NCBI GenBank assembly: GCA_934463115.1
Contig: CAKSIN010000010.1
Coordinates: 17,973-81,972, forward strand
Length of the DNA stretch: 64,000 nucleotides
DNA from: an uncultured Clostridia bacterium
GTDB taxonomy: Bacteria > Bacillota > Clostridia > UMGS1810
Reading direction: 5' to 3'
Part shown: positions 17,087 to 25,789 of the stretch, one piece after another
How the letters are laid out: each line of letters begins with the position of its first letter
Numbering within the stretch: the first letter of the stretch is position 1
The notes under the pieces: model-generated
What the model saw: only the letters and a program-made list of their open reading frames with translations
Told to the model about the DNA's origin: nothing
Database searches by the model: none
Made by a program: the position numbers and the translations under genes

Positions 17087-17650
17087 TTATTCGTGACTGA
17101 CCGAAGCTATATCTTCGGTCAAAACTTTAAGTATGTTTGCGCTCACCGCAATTTGCAGTGCAAGATCTGTCATTCTGTCAGGATTGTCGTCCGCAGCGGC
17201 GATAATCGGATTGGCAACCGCCCCGATTTTTTCGTTAATATATGCGAACGCTTTGCATTGATTGGACGCAAAAATCCCATACATCCGACGGATTTCATCT
17301 TCGCTGTCGAGCAGGGGAATGACTTTTTGTATTGTGGGTATATTCAGTGCCTGCTTCAGCGACGATATCATTATCAGATATGCCAGATGAATTTTCGAAT
17401 ATTTCTTTTTTTGCGGTGCCGGCATTACCTTCAGCTTAACATAATTGTTTATCATGGGCGGCGTGATTGCCATAGCTCCGTCGGACGGGGCATATGCCAG
17501 AGTGTCCGTATAGCGGTTCATAAGCACTATCACCTGATCCATGTACAAATCAATCTCCGGAAGTTCGTCCCATGTCGGTGTGCGGTATTCGGATAAAACC
17601 TTTTCCCAGCCACGCAAATGTGTTTCGAATTCATTCTTTGTGTAGTTCAT
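17087..17650 (-). CDS. DUF1836 domain protein
   Basis: 187-aa DUF1836 protein. The typical opening is visible: the LPEIDLYMDQVIVLMNRYT segment, then ITPPMINNYVKLKVMPAPQKK, which resembles a winged-helix/MerR-like DNA-binding part, followed by YSKIHLAYLIMISSLKQAL. Function unproven; the N-terminal fold suggests a regulator. ATG 17650 is preferred over GTG 17656 because AAGGA lies 9 nt upstream of it. Last gene of the minus-strand block with the ECF component and antiporter. Confidence 0.82.
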   Translation of the reverse strand: MNYTKNEFETHLRGWEKVLSEYRTPTWDELPEIDLYMDQVIVLMNRYTDTLAYAPSDGAMAITPPMINNYVKLKVMPAPQKKKYSKIHLAYLIMISSLKQALNIPTIQKVIPLLDSEDEIRRMYGIFASNQCKAFAYINEKIGAVANPIIAAADDNPDRMTDLALQIAVSANILKVLTEDIASVSHE

Positions 17651-17662
17651 TATCACAAATCC

Positions 17663-18187
17663 TTATTTATCAAAATTGAAATATGTTTCCATAATTCTCG
17701 TTTTCTTAAACATAGCAAGGAGCAATATTGCAATTACGGCACCTACAACTGCCTGAACGGTGTTCATAAATATTCCTGCCGCTGCGGCAACAGCACCCAT
17801 TCCACCGCCTACGATAAGGCATTCAAAGAGAAAATAGCCGCCAACCATTATTATTTCACCGATTATTGCGCCGATTACAGCTGCAGTAATTTTGCACCCT
17901 GATTTTTGAAAAATCATTCCTGCAACCGCTGCCGTAAGGAACTTGATTGCAAGCGTCGCCGGAGCATAGACAGTGTAGGACGAAAGAACATCTGCCAGCA
18001 TAGCGCCTATGCCTGCGGCAATTCCGCCGGTGAGCGGTCCGAGAACAAATCCGGACAGCAAAACAATTGCTTCGCCGAGATTAAAATATCCTTTTGTGGG
18101 TGTCGGAATTTGAATGACCATTGTGCATACAAGCGTCATTGCGCACAGCATTGCTGCGGTTGTTAATTTGCGTACATTGTTACTCAT
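17663..18187 (-). CDS. ECF transporter S component
   Basis: 174-aa substrate-binding membrane subunit of an energy-coupling-factor vitamin importer. Five to six hydrophobic segments and the characteristic GYFNLGEAIVLLSGFVLGPL motif near residue 32 place it in the ECF S-component group. Its EcfA/EcfT partners are not in the window, as is usual for group II systems. The substrate cannot be read from the sequence. ATG 18187 has AAGGAG 9 nt upstream, and the start overlaps the antiporter stop by 8 nt. Confidence 0.85.
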   Translation of the reverse strand: MSNNVRKLTTAAMLCAMTLVCTMVIQIPTPTKGYFNLGEAIVLLSGFVLGPLTGGIAAGIGAMLADVLSSYTVYAPATLAIKFLTAAVAGMIFQKSGCKITAAVIGAIIGEIIMVGGYFLFECLIVGGGMGAVAAAAGIFMNTVQAVVGAVIAILLLAMFKKTRIMETYFNFDK

Positions 18188-19409
18188 GTAAAACATCTCC
18201 TTGTGTTGTATTTTTGCTGTACATCAGCTTTAGTACAATTGGTGTGAGCACCGATGAACATATTATAAGAAGTATTACCGGTGTAAAATATACCGGCTGC
18301 ATAAGACCTACCGAAAGTCCCTTTTGCGAGACTATCAGTGCCACCTCGCCGCGCGTCATCATACCGACTCCTATCTTGGCAGAATCGGCTGTCGAGTATC
18401 TGCACAGTTTTGCCGCAAGGCCGCATCCGATTATTTTGGACAGCAGCGCCGCTATTACAAAGCATATTGAAAACATCACAATTGAGCCGGTAATTCCGGA
18501 AATATCTGTTTTAATGCCTATACTTGCAAAGAAAACCGGACCGAAAAGCATGTACGAATTTATATTCATCTTGCGTTCTATGTACGGCGCGTCCTGAATG
18601 TTGCAGAGTATGACTCCGGCTATAAATGCTCCGGTAATGTCGGCAACTCCGAAAAATCTTTCTGCCGAGTATGACATAATCATACACAATGCAAGACCGA
18701 GAATGGGTATTCGCTGTGTGTGCCCGTATGCCTTGTCGAGCTTTTTAAATATTTTGTATATAAAGAATCCGAGTCCGCCGGATACCACAAAGAACATTAG
18801 GCTGCGCAGTATAACAGCTGCGGCATTTACATCGCCCTTTCCGCTGCCCATTCCCACAACAATTGTAAGTACAATAATTCCGATAACGTCATCTATAATG
18901 GCGGCGCTTACAATTGTTGTTCCTATTTTAGTTTTGAGTTTCCCGAGCTCCGACAGCGCTTTCACCGTTATGCTTACGCTCGTGGCGGTGAGGATAACGC
19001 CTATGAACAGCGCTTTGTAAAACTCCGGAGAACCCAGCGGCGAGAAACCGTGAAATATCATATACAGCAGCGTTCCGGCAACAAGCGGAACAAATACACC
19101 GCAGCATGCCACGGCAAATGCCACGGGGCCTGTGCGCACAAGCTCCTTTAAGTCTGTGCCGAGCCCGGCGCTGAACATAAGCAGAATAACGCCGATTTCT
19201 GCCATCTGGCTCAAAAAGTCGCTCGGGCTGATAAGGGTAAGCCCAGGTTTGATTAACCCGAGAACAGATGTTGCAATCGGCCCGATTATAAGACCTGCCA
19301 CAATTTCACCCACGACCTGCGGAATATTCAGTTTTCTTGCAGCTATGCCGCAAAGCTTAGCTGCAACGATTATTATTGCCAAATCTCGGAATATCATATA
19401 TGGTTGCAT
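18180..19409 (-). CDS. CPA2-type cation:proton antiporter
   Basis: 409-aa integral membrane antiporter of the CPA2/KefB-like Na+(K+)/H+ exchanger family with about 12 hydrophobic segments. Family motifs include NIPQVVGEIVAGLIIGP near residue 30, FSAGLGTDLKEL near residue 83, and the ion-binding pair in SAAIIDDVIGII near residue 170 (Asp-Asp, the electrogenic type). There is no C-terminal TrkA domain. ATG 19409 (MQPYMIFRDL) is preferred to the longer frame because an AAGGTGG lies upstream. Confidence 0.9.
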   Translation of the reverse strand: MQPYMIFRDLAIIIVAAKLCGIAARKLNIPQVVGEIVAGLIIGPIATSVLGLIKPGLTLISPSDFLSQMAEIGVILLMFSAGLGTDLKELVRTGPVAFAVACCGVFVPLVAGTLLYMIFHGFSPLGSPEFYKALFIGVILTATSVSITVKALSELGKLKTKIGTTIVSAAIIDDVIGIIVLTIVVGMGSGKGDVNAAAVILRSLMFFVVSGGLGFFIYKIFKKLDKAYGHTQRIPILGLALCMIMSYSAERFFGVADITGAFIAGVILCNIQDAPYIERKMNINSYMLFGPVFFASIGIKTDISGITGSIVMFSICFVIAALLSKIIGCGLAAKLCRYSTADSAKIGVGMMTRGEVALIVSQKGLSVGLMQPVYFTPVILLIICSSVLTPIVLKLMYSKNTTQGDVLHE

Positions 19410-19490
19410 CTGATGTATTACCACCTTTGTAATTAATACGTTCATTATATCACTGCATGTATGTATTTACAATATTTAATTTCGACAAAT

Positions 19491-20618
19491 TTAGTTATAT
19501 GAGCTGTCTTTCTTTGTTTCATCAATATCAAAATCGCCGAGACATTCCTTTACATCAAGTCCTACATATTTGCAGAAATCCACCATTTCGCCTACGGTGT
19601 TAACGTTTATGTCAATTCCGTTTTTGAGACGGTCAGAGTATGCAATGATTTCCTTTTCGCCGTGGGTGTATATTCTTTGTGCGCCTTCGGCTTTCGGTGC
19701 GTCGCGCAGCTCCTGCAAAAATACCGAGAGGTGCTTCTTTATTGCCTGTGCATCGCCGAAAATCGACGGATCAATCGCCGCAAAAGCATGACACGTTCCG
19801 CCTTTGCCGCCTATATGAGTGTGATTCGACGTTATTCCGAGCGAAAGAATGGAGCAGAATATTTCGCATACCATTCCGTAGCCGTAGCCTTTGTGGCTTC
19901 CGCTTTGCTCGGTTTCGCCGCCGAGAGGCATTATTCCGCCGCCGTTTTTTGCAACTATGTTTGTCAAAACGTCTGCCGCGTCCGACGAACCTTTTCCGTT
20001 TTTATCCAGCGCCCAGCCGTCGGGGAGAGCTTTTCCGTTTTTGTTGTACACCTCCAGCTTTCCACGCGTTACAACAGTTGTAGATGCGTCGAAGAAAAAC
20101 GGGTACGGTTCTGCCGGCATGGACATTGCAATGGGGTTGCTGCCGAGCATTGCCATACGTGCAAAAGTCGGAACCATTATCGCTTCGGAGTTTGTCATGG
20201 CAAATCCTATCAGTCCCTCGTCACATGCCATTTTTGCGTAATATCCGGCAATCCCGAAATGATTGGAGTTTCTTACGCTCACAATTCCGACTCCGGATTT
20301 TTTTGCCTTTTCAATCGCTTTTTTCATAGCATAGCAGCTGTTTAGCTGCCCCATACCGTCGTGCCCGTCCACAACGGCGGAAACAGGCGTTTCAAACACA
20401 GTTTCCGGTTTCGCGTCTATTTTGATCAGTCCCTTTTCGATTCCCTTGTGGTAACGTACAAGTCTCTGCATACCGTGCGATTCAATACCGTACAGATCGG
20501 ACAGAAGCAGCACATCTGTTATAAGTTTGCTGTCCGCTTCGGAAAATCCGAGTTTTCCAAATGCGGTTTCACAAAAGCTTTTCAGCTTTTCGTAACTGAA
20601 ATTAATCGTTTTTGCCAT
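19491..20618 (-). CDS. Malate/L-lactate dehydrogenase (LDH2) family oxidoreductase
   Basis: 375-aa NAD(P)-dependent 2-hydroxyacid dehydrogenase of the LDH2/MDH2 family (YlbC, ComC, AllD type), unrelated to classical lactate dehydrogenase. Conserved segments: SDLYGIESHGMQRLVRY near residue 40, VSVRNSNHFGIAGYYAK near residue 112 with the catalytic-type His, and GSNPIAMSMPA near residue 160. The C terminus ends in an acidic tail. Monocistronic on the minus strand, divergent from pgcA. The exact substrate is unknown. Confidence 0.9.
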   Translation of the reverse strand: MAKTINFSYEKLKSFCETAFGKLGFSEADSKLITDVLLLSDLYGIESHGMQRLVRYHKGIEKGLIKIDAKPETVFETPVSAVVDGHDGMGQLNSCYAMKKAIEKAKKSGVGIVSVRNSNHFGIAGYYAKMACDEGLIGFAMTNSEAIMVPTFARMAMLGSNPIAMSMPAEPYPFFFDASTTVVTRGKLEVYNKNGKALPDGWALDKNGKGSSDAADVLTNIVAKNGGGIMPLGGETEQSGSHKGYGYGMVCEIFCSILSLGITSNHTHIGGKGGTCHAFAAIDPSIFGDAQAIKKHLSVFLQELRDAPKAEGAQRIYTHGEKEIIAYSDRLKNGIDINVNTVGEMVDFCKYVGLDVKECLGDFDIDETKKDSSYN

Positions 20619-20772
20619 TATTTTATCCTCGTTTCTGTAATATAATAATGATATCTTACCATATAAATGTAAAAAAGTACATAGTTTTTTTGAATATTGT
20701 TTGAATTATATGGATATTTTTACATATTGTACAGCAAAAAAGATAAAAGAATTTGTTAATATAAAATCAGCA

Positions 20773-20801
20773 TTGATTTTTTTCCAAATATTGTATATAA
20801 T
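20773..20801 (+). promoter_or_regulatory. Promoter of phosphoglucomutase gene
   Basis: TTGATT (20773-20778), 17-nt spacer, TATAAT (20796-20801), inside the 227-nt AT-rich divergent gap. Confidence 0.7.
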
Positions 20802-20845
20802 ATAGTGAGACAAGTTGTAAGTATATATGAACCGGAGGGATACAA

Positions 20846-22579
20846 ATGGATTACAAACAAACGTACACTCAGTGGCTCGAATGCCCGTATGTTGATGAAA
20901 AAACAAAATCGGAGCTCAGGGGTATAGAGAATAACGACGCGGAAATTAAGGAAAGATTTTACAAAAATCTGGAATTCGGAACAGCCGGACTCAGAGGAAT
21001 AATTGCCGCCGGCACAAACTGCATGAATATCTACACCGTGCGCAAGGCAACTCAGGGACTGTGCGAGGATATATTGAACGAGGGCGGAGACGCACCGAAA
21101 CGCGGTGTGGTTATATCGTATGACTGCCGCCATATGTCGCACGAGTTTGCGCTGGAGAGCGCAAAGGTTATTGCGGCAAACGGAATCAAGGCATATATTT
21201 TTGACGAGCTTCGCCCCACACCCGAGCTTTCGTTTGCGGTTCGCCACCTGAACTGTGCCCGCGGAATAATGATTACCGCCAGCCACAACCCCAAGGAGTA
21301 CAACGGCTATAAGGCATATGGCGAAGACGGCGGTCAGCTCCCGCCCGAATCCGCCGATTATGTTGTATCCATTATGAACAAAATCGACATATTCACCGGT
21401 GTAAAGGTTATGGACGCGGACGAGGCAAAGTCGGCAGGGCTGATTGAAGTTATCGGCGCCGAGGTTGACGACGCATACTTAAAAAAGGTTTATGAACAGT
21501 CTATAGACGAAGATACAATTCATTCTCTCGGCAAGGATTTTTCGGTTATATATTCTCCGTTTCACGGAACGGGAAACAAGCCCGTGCGCCGCATACTCGA
21601 CATGATTGGATGCCAAAATGTACGCGTGGTAAAGGAGCAGGAGCTTCCGGATCCCGATTTTTCAACAGTTAAATCTCCCAATCCCGAGGACAAAGAGGGA
21701 TTTTATATAGCAATAGATATGGCGAAAAAAGAACCGGCAGACATTATATTTGCAACAGATCCCGACGGTGACAGACTCGGTGTTATCATTAAGGATTCAA
21801 AAGGCGAATATATGACATTAAACGGTAATCAGATTGGTGTATTGCTGTATGAATTTATTGTGCGAAACAAAAAACTCAAAGGTGTACTCCCGGATAACGG
21901 AGCCGTTATCAAGACGATTGTTACCACGTCTATGATATATCCGATAGCCGAGGCATATTCGCAAAAGGTATACGACGTCCTCACCGGATTCAAATTCATC
22001 GGCGAAAAGATAAAGCAGTTTGAAACGGGTGAGCTCGACAACACCTATGTTTTCGGATTTGAAGAAAGCTACGGCTACCTCTCCGGAACATACTGCCGCG
22101 ACAAAGACGCCGTTGTTGCCGCAATGCTTGTAACGGAAATGGCAGCCGATTACAAAAAACAGGGAATGACTCTCTGGGACGGTCTGACAGCGCTGTACAA
22201 GAAATACGGCTGCTTTATGGAACGCTTAAAGACACTGACATTCACCGGAATAGACGGCGCCGACAAGATAAAATCCATTATGGAAAAATTCCGAAGCAAT
22301 CCGCCGAAGGAATTTGCCGGAATGAAGGTTCATAAGCTCTGGGATGTTCTCGCCGGAACAAAAACGGATATAGACACCGGCAGGAGCGAACCGCTGGGCT
22401 TGCCGAAATCGAACGTGCTCAGATTTGAACTGGAAAACAATTGCTGGTTTGCTCTGCGCCCGTCGGGAACAGAACCGAAGATAAAATTCTATTTCGGGGT
22501 AAACGAGCCGGATATTGACTCGGCAAACAGGAAACTTGATTTGTGCCTGACAGAGCTCGACCGTATCATAAACAATTAA
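20846..22579 (+). CDS. pgcA: Phospho-sugar mutase (alpha-phosphoglucomutase type)
   Basis: 577-aa alpha-D-phosphohexomutase, interconverting glucose-1-P and glucose-6-P (or mannose phosphates). The active-site phosphoserine loop is TASHNPKEYNGYKAYG near residue 146. The Mg2+ loop is DPDGDRLG near residue 309, the sugar-binding loop GFEESYGYL near residue 405, and the phosphate-binding loop RPSGTEPKIKFY near residue 537. Length and motif order match PgcA of Bacillus. It stands alone with its own promoter and a terminator after it. Confidence 0.94.
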   Translation: MDYKQTYTQWLECPYVDEKTKSELRGIENNDAEIKERFYKNLEFGTAGLRGIIAAGTNCMNIYTVRKATQGLCEDILNEGGDAPKRGVVISYDCRHMSHEFALESAKVIAANGIKAYIFDELRPTPELSFAVRHLNCARGIMITASHNPKEYNGYKAYGEDGGQLPPESADYVVSIMNKIDIFTGVKVMDADEAKSAGLIEVIGAEVDDAYLKKVYEQSIDEDTIHSLGKDFSVIYSPFHGTGNKPVRRILDMIGCQNVRVVKEQELPDPDFSTVKSPNPEDKEGFYIAIDMAKKEPADIIFATDPDGDRLGVIIKDSKGEYMTLNGNQIGVLLYEFIVRNKKLKGVLPDNGAVIKTIVTTSMIYPIAEAYSQKVYDVLTGFKFIGEKIKQFETGELDNTYVFGFEESYGYLSGTYCRDKDAVVAAMLVTEMAADYKKQGMTLWDGLTALYKKYGCFMERLKTLTFTGIDGADKIKSIMEKFRSNPPKEFAGMKVHKLWDVLAGTKTDIDTGRSEPLGLPKSNVLRFELENNCWFALRPSGTEPKIKFYFGVNEPDIDSANRKLDLCLTELDRIINN

Positions 22580-22648
22580 TCACAAATGCTGAAATGAAAA
22601 TAGACCGCCCGTCACTATCGCTGCAGCCAAAAGCCCGGCGATTGTGAT

Positions 22649-22680
22649 GAGGCGGTATTTTGTTGTCATAAAATACCGCC
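22649..22680. terminator. Strong hairpin terminator after pgcA
   Basis: AGGCGGTATTTT / AAAATACCGCCT, a perfect 12-bp stem with an 8-nt loop. It lies between pgcA and the PG-binding operon. Confidence 0.7.
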
Positions 22681-22715
22681 TGAAAAATATAAATAATTCA
22701 GAGGTGGTGTATAAT

Positions 22716-23102
22716 ATGGTGGAACATGGATATGTAAGCGCGCGTGTCACAACGTCGAACGGTGATTTGCCGATTATCGGCGCTGTGCTCAGTGTGATAC
22801 TGAACGATTCGAACATGCCGACATTGCTCGGCAAACGTACTACAGATACAAACGGACTCACATCTTCGGTGCCGGTTCCCACTCCGGACAAATCGGTGAG
22901 CCTTTCGCCGTCGGAGGAGAAACCGTATACAAATGTTGATATACGTGTGGATAGAGCGGGTTACTACACAGTGTTTATCAAAGACGCGCAGGTGTTTGCG
23001 GGAGAAACATCTGTGGCGGGCGTTTCGCTGATTCCGTTTGCCGAAAACGAACAATTCGACAATATGTCGAAGATTTTTCAGGAAACGCCGCAGAATCTTT
23101 AG
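22716..23102 (+). CDS. Carboxypeptidase-regulatory-like (beta-sandwich) protein
   Basis: 128 aa, no enzyme motif. The pattern GYVSARVTTSNGDLPIIGAV, then TTDTNGLTSSVPVPTP and VDRAGYYTVFI, resembles a carboxypeptidase-regulatory or prealbumin-like sandwich domain. ATG 22716 has AGGTGG 9 nt upstream. It is the first gene of an operon with two peptidoglycan-binding proteins, an arrangement seen in sporulating clostridia beside spore-cortex proteins. No signal peptide. Role inferred from context only. Confidence 0.75.
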   Translation: MVEHGYVSARVTTSNGDLPIIGAVLSVILNDSNMPTLLGKRTTDTNGLTSSVPVPTPDKSVSLSPSEEKPYTNVDIRVDRAGYYTVFIKDAQVFAGETSVAGVSLIPFAENEQFDNMSKIFQETPQNL

Positions 23103-23113
23103 GAGGTGTCCGA

Positions 23114-24259
23114 ATGCCTATTGCAAATGTGCCCACAATACCGAGATATATAACTGTGCATCTCGGTGCACCGGGTTCCGACGCGCAAAATGTCACGGTG
23201 AGCTTTTCGCAGTATATAAAGAATGTTGCTTCCAGTGAGATTTATCCCACATGGCGCACGGCGGCAATATACGCAAATATCTATGCACAGATATCCTATG
23301 CTCTCAACCGCGTGTACACAAGATTCTACCGCAACCAGGGATATAACTTTGATATTACGAGCTCAACCGCCTACGACCAGAAATTTATCAACGGGCGTAC
23401 AATATTTGAGAATATATCAAAGATTGTGGACGAGATTTTTACCACATACATACGGCGCATAAACTACATCGAACCTCTTGCCGCAAAGTACTGCAACGGA
23501 ACAACCGTAACATGCAACGGATTGTCTCAGTGGGGGAGCGAATACCTGGCAAGAGACGGCTACAGCAGTTTTGAAATACTCACATATTACTACGGCGACA
23601 ATATTGAGCTTGTGCGCAATGCACCCATAGAGGATATATCTTCCATATACCCGGGAACCGCGCTCCGCCGCGGCGACAGCGGAGAGGCAGTGCGCGTAGT
23701 TCAAAATGCGCTCGATGTTGTGTCGAGAAATTATCCGGCGGTGCCGCGCGTAACGGTCGACGGGATTTTCGGCGAGTCGACAGAAAACTCTGTCAGGACT
23801 TTTCAGAGAATTTTTAATCTTACATCGGACGGAGTTGTGGGCGAGGCAACATGGAACAAACTGTCGCTTTTGTATGTAGCTATTTTGCGGATTGCCGAGC
23901 TCGACAGCGAGGGGATTACACTGTTCGGCTCGTCGTTTGAATATCCGCAGGCGCTTCGGCGGGGCGATTCCGGCAGAAGTGTTGTGATACTCCAATATAT
24001 GCTCAATGTTGTAGCCGAATTTTACGACAGCGTTTCGTCTGCCGGCTCGAGCGGTGTGTTCGACGCGCAGACCGAAAATTCCGTTTTGTCATTTCAGCGT
24101 GCGTTTTCACTAAACCGCGACGGAGTGGTGGGCAGAGCAACATGGGATGCGCTTTACCGCGCGTACAGCGGTATCTCCACAACGGTGCTTATACCGGACA
24201 GATCATCGCTTTCGTTCCCGGGCAGTACGGTGAGTACCGGCAATTCGGATTTTAGCTGA
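23114..24259 (+). CDS. SpoIID-like/PG-binding spore-type protein
   Basis: 381 aa. The first 180 residues include NGLSQWGSEYLARDGYSSFE and ILTYYYGDNIEL, which resembles the end of SpoIID/LytB-type domains but lacks the rest of that fold's catalytic part. Two PG_binding_1 repeats follow: LRRGDSGEAVRVVQNALD (about residues 193-255) and LRRGDSGRSVVILQYMLN (about residues 277-345), each ending in DGVVG.ATW. A Ser/Thr-rich tail closes it. No signal peptide is seen, consistent with action inside the mother cell on forming spores, which is inference. Confidence 0.82.
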   Translation: MPIANVPTIPRYITVHLGAPGSDAQNVTVSFSQYIKNVASSEIYPTWRTAAIYANIYAQISYALNRVYTRFYRNQGYNFDITSSTAYDQKFINGRTIFENISKIVDEIFTTYIRRINYIEPLAAKYCNGTTVTCNGLSQWGSEYLARDGYSSFEILTYYYGDNIELVRNAPIEDISSIYPGTALRRGDSGEAVRVVQNALDVVSRNYPAVPRVTVDGIFGESTENSVRTFQRIFNLTSDGVVGEATWNKLSLLYVAILRIAELDSEGITLFGSSFEYPQALRRGDSGRSVVILQYMLNVVAEFYDSVSSAGSSGVFDAQTENSVLSFQRAFSLNRDGVVGRATWDALYRAYSGISTTVLIPDRSSLSFPGSTVSTGNSDFS

Positions 24260-24274
24260 TTTGGAGGGATGATA

Positions 24275-24811
24275 TTGGATAATTTACCCGTTAAAATAGT
24301 GACGGAAATTCAAAAAATGCTTCGCCTGATATCGTTTTACAATGATGATGTCCTGCCGGTAATTCCGGACGGACTGTTCGGCGATGATACAGCTCAGAGT
24401 GTAAGCAGTTTTCAAAATGCGTTTCTTATACCGCAGACAGGCGAGGTAGACAATCACACCTGGAACAAAATAGTGGAGGAATACAAGCGGATTCTTGAGG
24501 ACGAGAAGCTTATTGTCGGTACCGTTGTGTTTAATGAATCTCTGGGAGATATCTCTCCGGGTGAGGCAAATGCGGGATTGTATGTTATTCAGGCAATGCT
24601 GCTTGCACTGTCGGAGGAATTCGACAATATTGAGCGTGTGTATGTAACCGGTGTGCTGGATCGCGCTACGGAAAATGCCGTGCGCATGGTTCAGACAATC
24701 AGCGGAATCACTCCGAACGGTGTGATAGACCGCAACTTTGTGAATGTGCTCGGCAATCTCTACAATGCGTTTATAACGCAAAATCATGTTCGCTCGCAGG
24801 CCGACGGTTAG
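24275..24811 (+). CDS. Peptidoglycan-binding domain protein (two repeats)
   Basis: 178 aa made almost entirely of two PG_binding_1-like repeats: VTEIQKMLRLISFY...DGLFGDDTAQSVSSFQ and LYVIQAMLLALSEE...TGVLDRATENAVRMVQ. TTG 24275 is chosen because GGAGGG lies 6 nt upstream, whereas the ATG at 24269 touches that site. It starts 15 nt after the previous gene's stop and probably works with it as a spore cortex or coat-associated wall-binding protein. Confidence 0.8.
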   Translation: MDNLPVKIVTEIQKMLRLISFYNDDVLPVIPDGLFGDDTAQSVSSFQNAFLIPQTGEVDNHTWNKIVEEYKRILEDEKLIVGTVVFNESLGDISPGEANAGLYVIQAMLLALSEEFDNIERVYVTGVLDRATENAVRMVQTISGITPNGVIDRNFVNVLGNLYNAFITQNHVRSQADG

Positions 24812-24866
24812 TAACATTGACATCGGAGCCGACATATAATATCAATAAAAGAAGGGAATGACTGGT

Positions 24867-25064
24867 ATGCGGGGCAAAAAATGCGGCGACGGAATCAGAA
24901 ATTTTTGCCGTCGGATAGGCAAGGGAATCGTGATATATTGTATTCTCGGATTCACCGTCGGAATGCTCATGGCTATGTTTTTTCCGCCGGCTGTAATTGC
25001 GGTTGCGGAATGTATTATGCTTATTTTTCTTTGCGTTTGCCTTTATAACAGCAGCCTTTTTTGA
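24867..25064 (+). CDS. Small membrane protein
   Basis: 65 aa, not recognised. A basic N terminus (RGKKCGDGIRNFCRRIGKG) is followed by two hydrophobic stretches (about residues 20-40 and 42-62). ATG 24867 has AAGGG about 11 nt upstream. Being the last gene of the PG-binding operon suggests a sporulation role, but that is context only. Confidence 0.6.
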   Translation: MRGKKCGDGIRNFCRRIGKGIVIYCILGFTVGMLMAMFFPPAVIAVAECIMLIFLCVCLYNSSLF

Positions 25065-25175
25065 ATTATATGCCGAAAGAGGGTGTCGGACTTGAAGGTG
25101 GTTGTCCTTAATTTTCCGGGTTTTGTAAAGAATTTTTTGAAAAAAATATTTAGGGTTACATAGGATGGTAATGCG

Positions 25176-25221
25176 TTAATCCCCTTGTAAATACTGCTAT
25201 CGGTACTTACAGGGGGATTAT
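25176..25221. terminator. Hairpin between convergent genes
   Basis: TAATCCCCTTGTAA / TTACAGGGGGATTA stem extended by TAC/GTA. It lies between the small membrane protein and the XRE gene and could stop transcription from both sides. The T-runs are weak. Confidence 0.6.
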
Positions 25222-25226
25222 TAGTA

Positions 25227-25565
25227 CTATTTTATACTGCACGACTTGGCATATGCGGCAATTAAATCTTCCGCACATTTGGATTGCTCCGGAGTCATTT
25301 TCGACAGATATTTATTTAGGGAGTTGTTTTTATCGCGCGTTGCAGTTCCGAAAAGCAGGTAATCAGCATCGGTGTCGAGTACGGTGCATAACTGCATTAA
25401 TCTGTGTACGGATATTCCGCACATACCTCTCTCAATATCACTTATTTGTTGAGCACTTCCCAAATTCAATTTTTCAGCAAGTCCCTCTTGGGTGATGCCT
25501 TTTGCTGTGCGTATATCCTTTATTCGCGAGCCGATTGCAGCATTGTTGCTGTCCTTTTGCCTCAT
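25227..25565 (-). CDS. XRE family transcriptional regulator
   Basis: 112 aa. An HTH_3 domain fills residues 10-67 (IGSRIKDIRTAKGITQEGLA, then GSAQQISDIERGMCGISVHR). A short C-terminal helix region follows (KMTPEQSKCAEDLIAAYAK), which may mediate dimerisation. Monocistronic on the minus strand, with its promoter in the AT-rich gap shared with spoIIGA. Target genes are unknown. Confidence 0.88.
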   Translation of the reverse strand: MRQKDSNNAAIGSRIKDIRTAKGITQEGLAEKLNLGSAQQISDIERGMCGISVHRLMQLCTVLDTDADYLLFGTATRDKNNSLNKYLSKMTPEQSKCAEDLIAAYAKSCSIK

Positions 25566-25769
25566 AGTTCATCACCTTTCTAAATGTGCTAACATTATTA
25601 TAGTGTTTAAAGTTTTAATTATGAATAGTGTGAAGACATTAAACTAAGTATAATACATTTATAATATTATAAAGCTGTAAATGTATTCAATAAATAAAAT
25701 TAGTCAGCCGATAAATTTAAAATTTTTGGTATGTGTCCTGTTTTTACATTTTTCGATTCCGAAATGTGG

Positions 25770-25775
25770 TACAAT
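25770..25775 (+). promoter_or_regulatory. -10 element before spoIIGA
   Basis: TACAAT 15 nt before the GTG start of spoIIGA. A TTCGATT upstream weakly resembles half of a Spo0A box, but I cannot call a Spo0A site with confidence. Confidence 0.35.
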
Positions 25776-25789
25776 AATTAAAAAAAGCG

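Noticed and set aside
22580..22669. 29-codon minus-strand frame encoding a hydrophobic peptide (MTTKYRLITIAGLLAAAI...)
   Set aside because: It begins inside the terminator hairpin after pgcA, has no clear ribosome binding site and no upstream promoter; not strong enough to call.
25740..25775. Spo0A box before spoIIGA
   Set aside because: Only a weak TTCGATT is present; it does not match the TGTCGAA consensus well enough to call.
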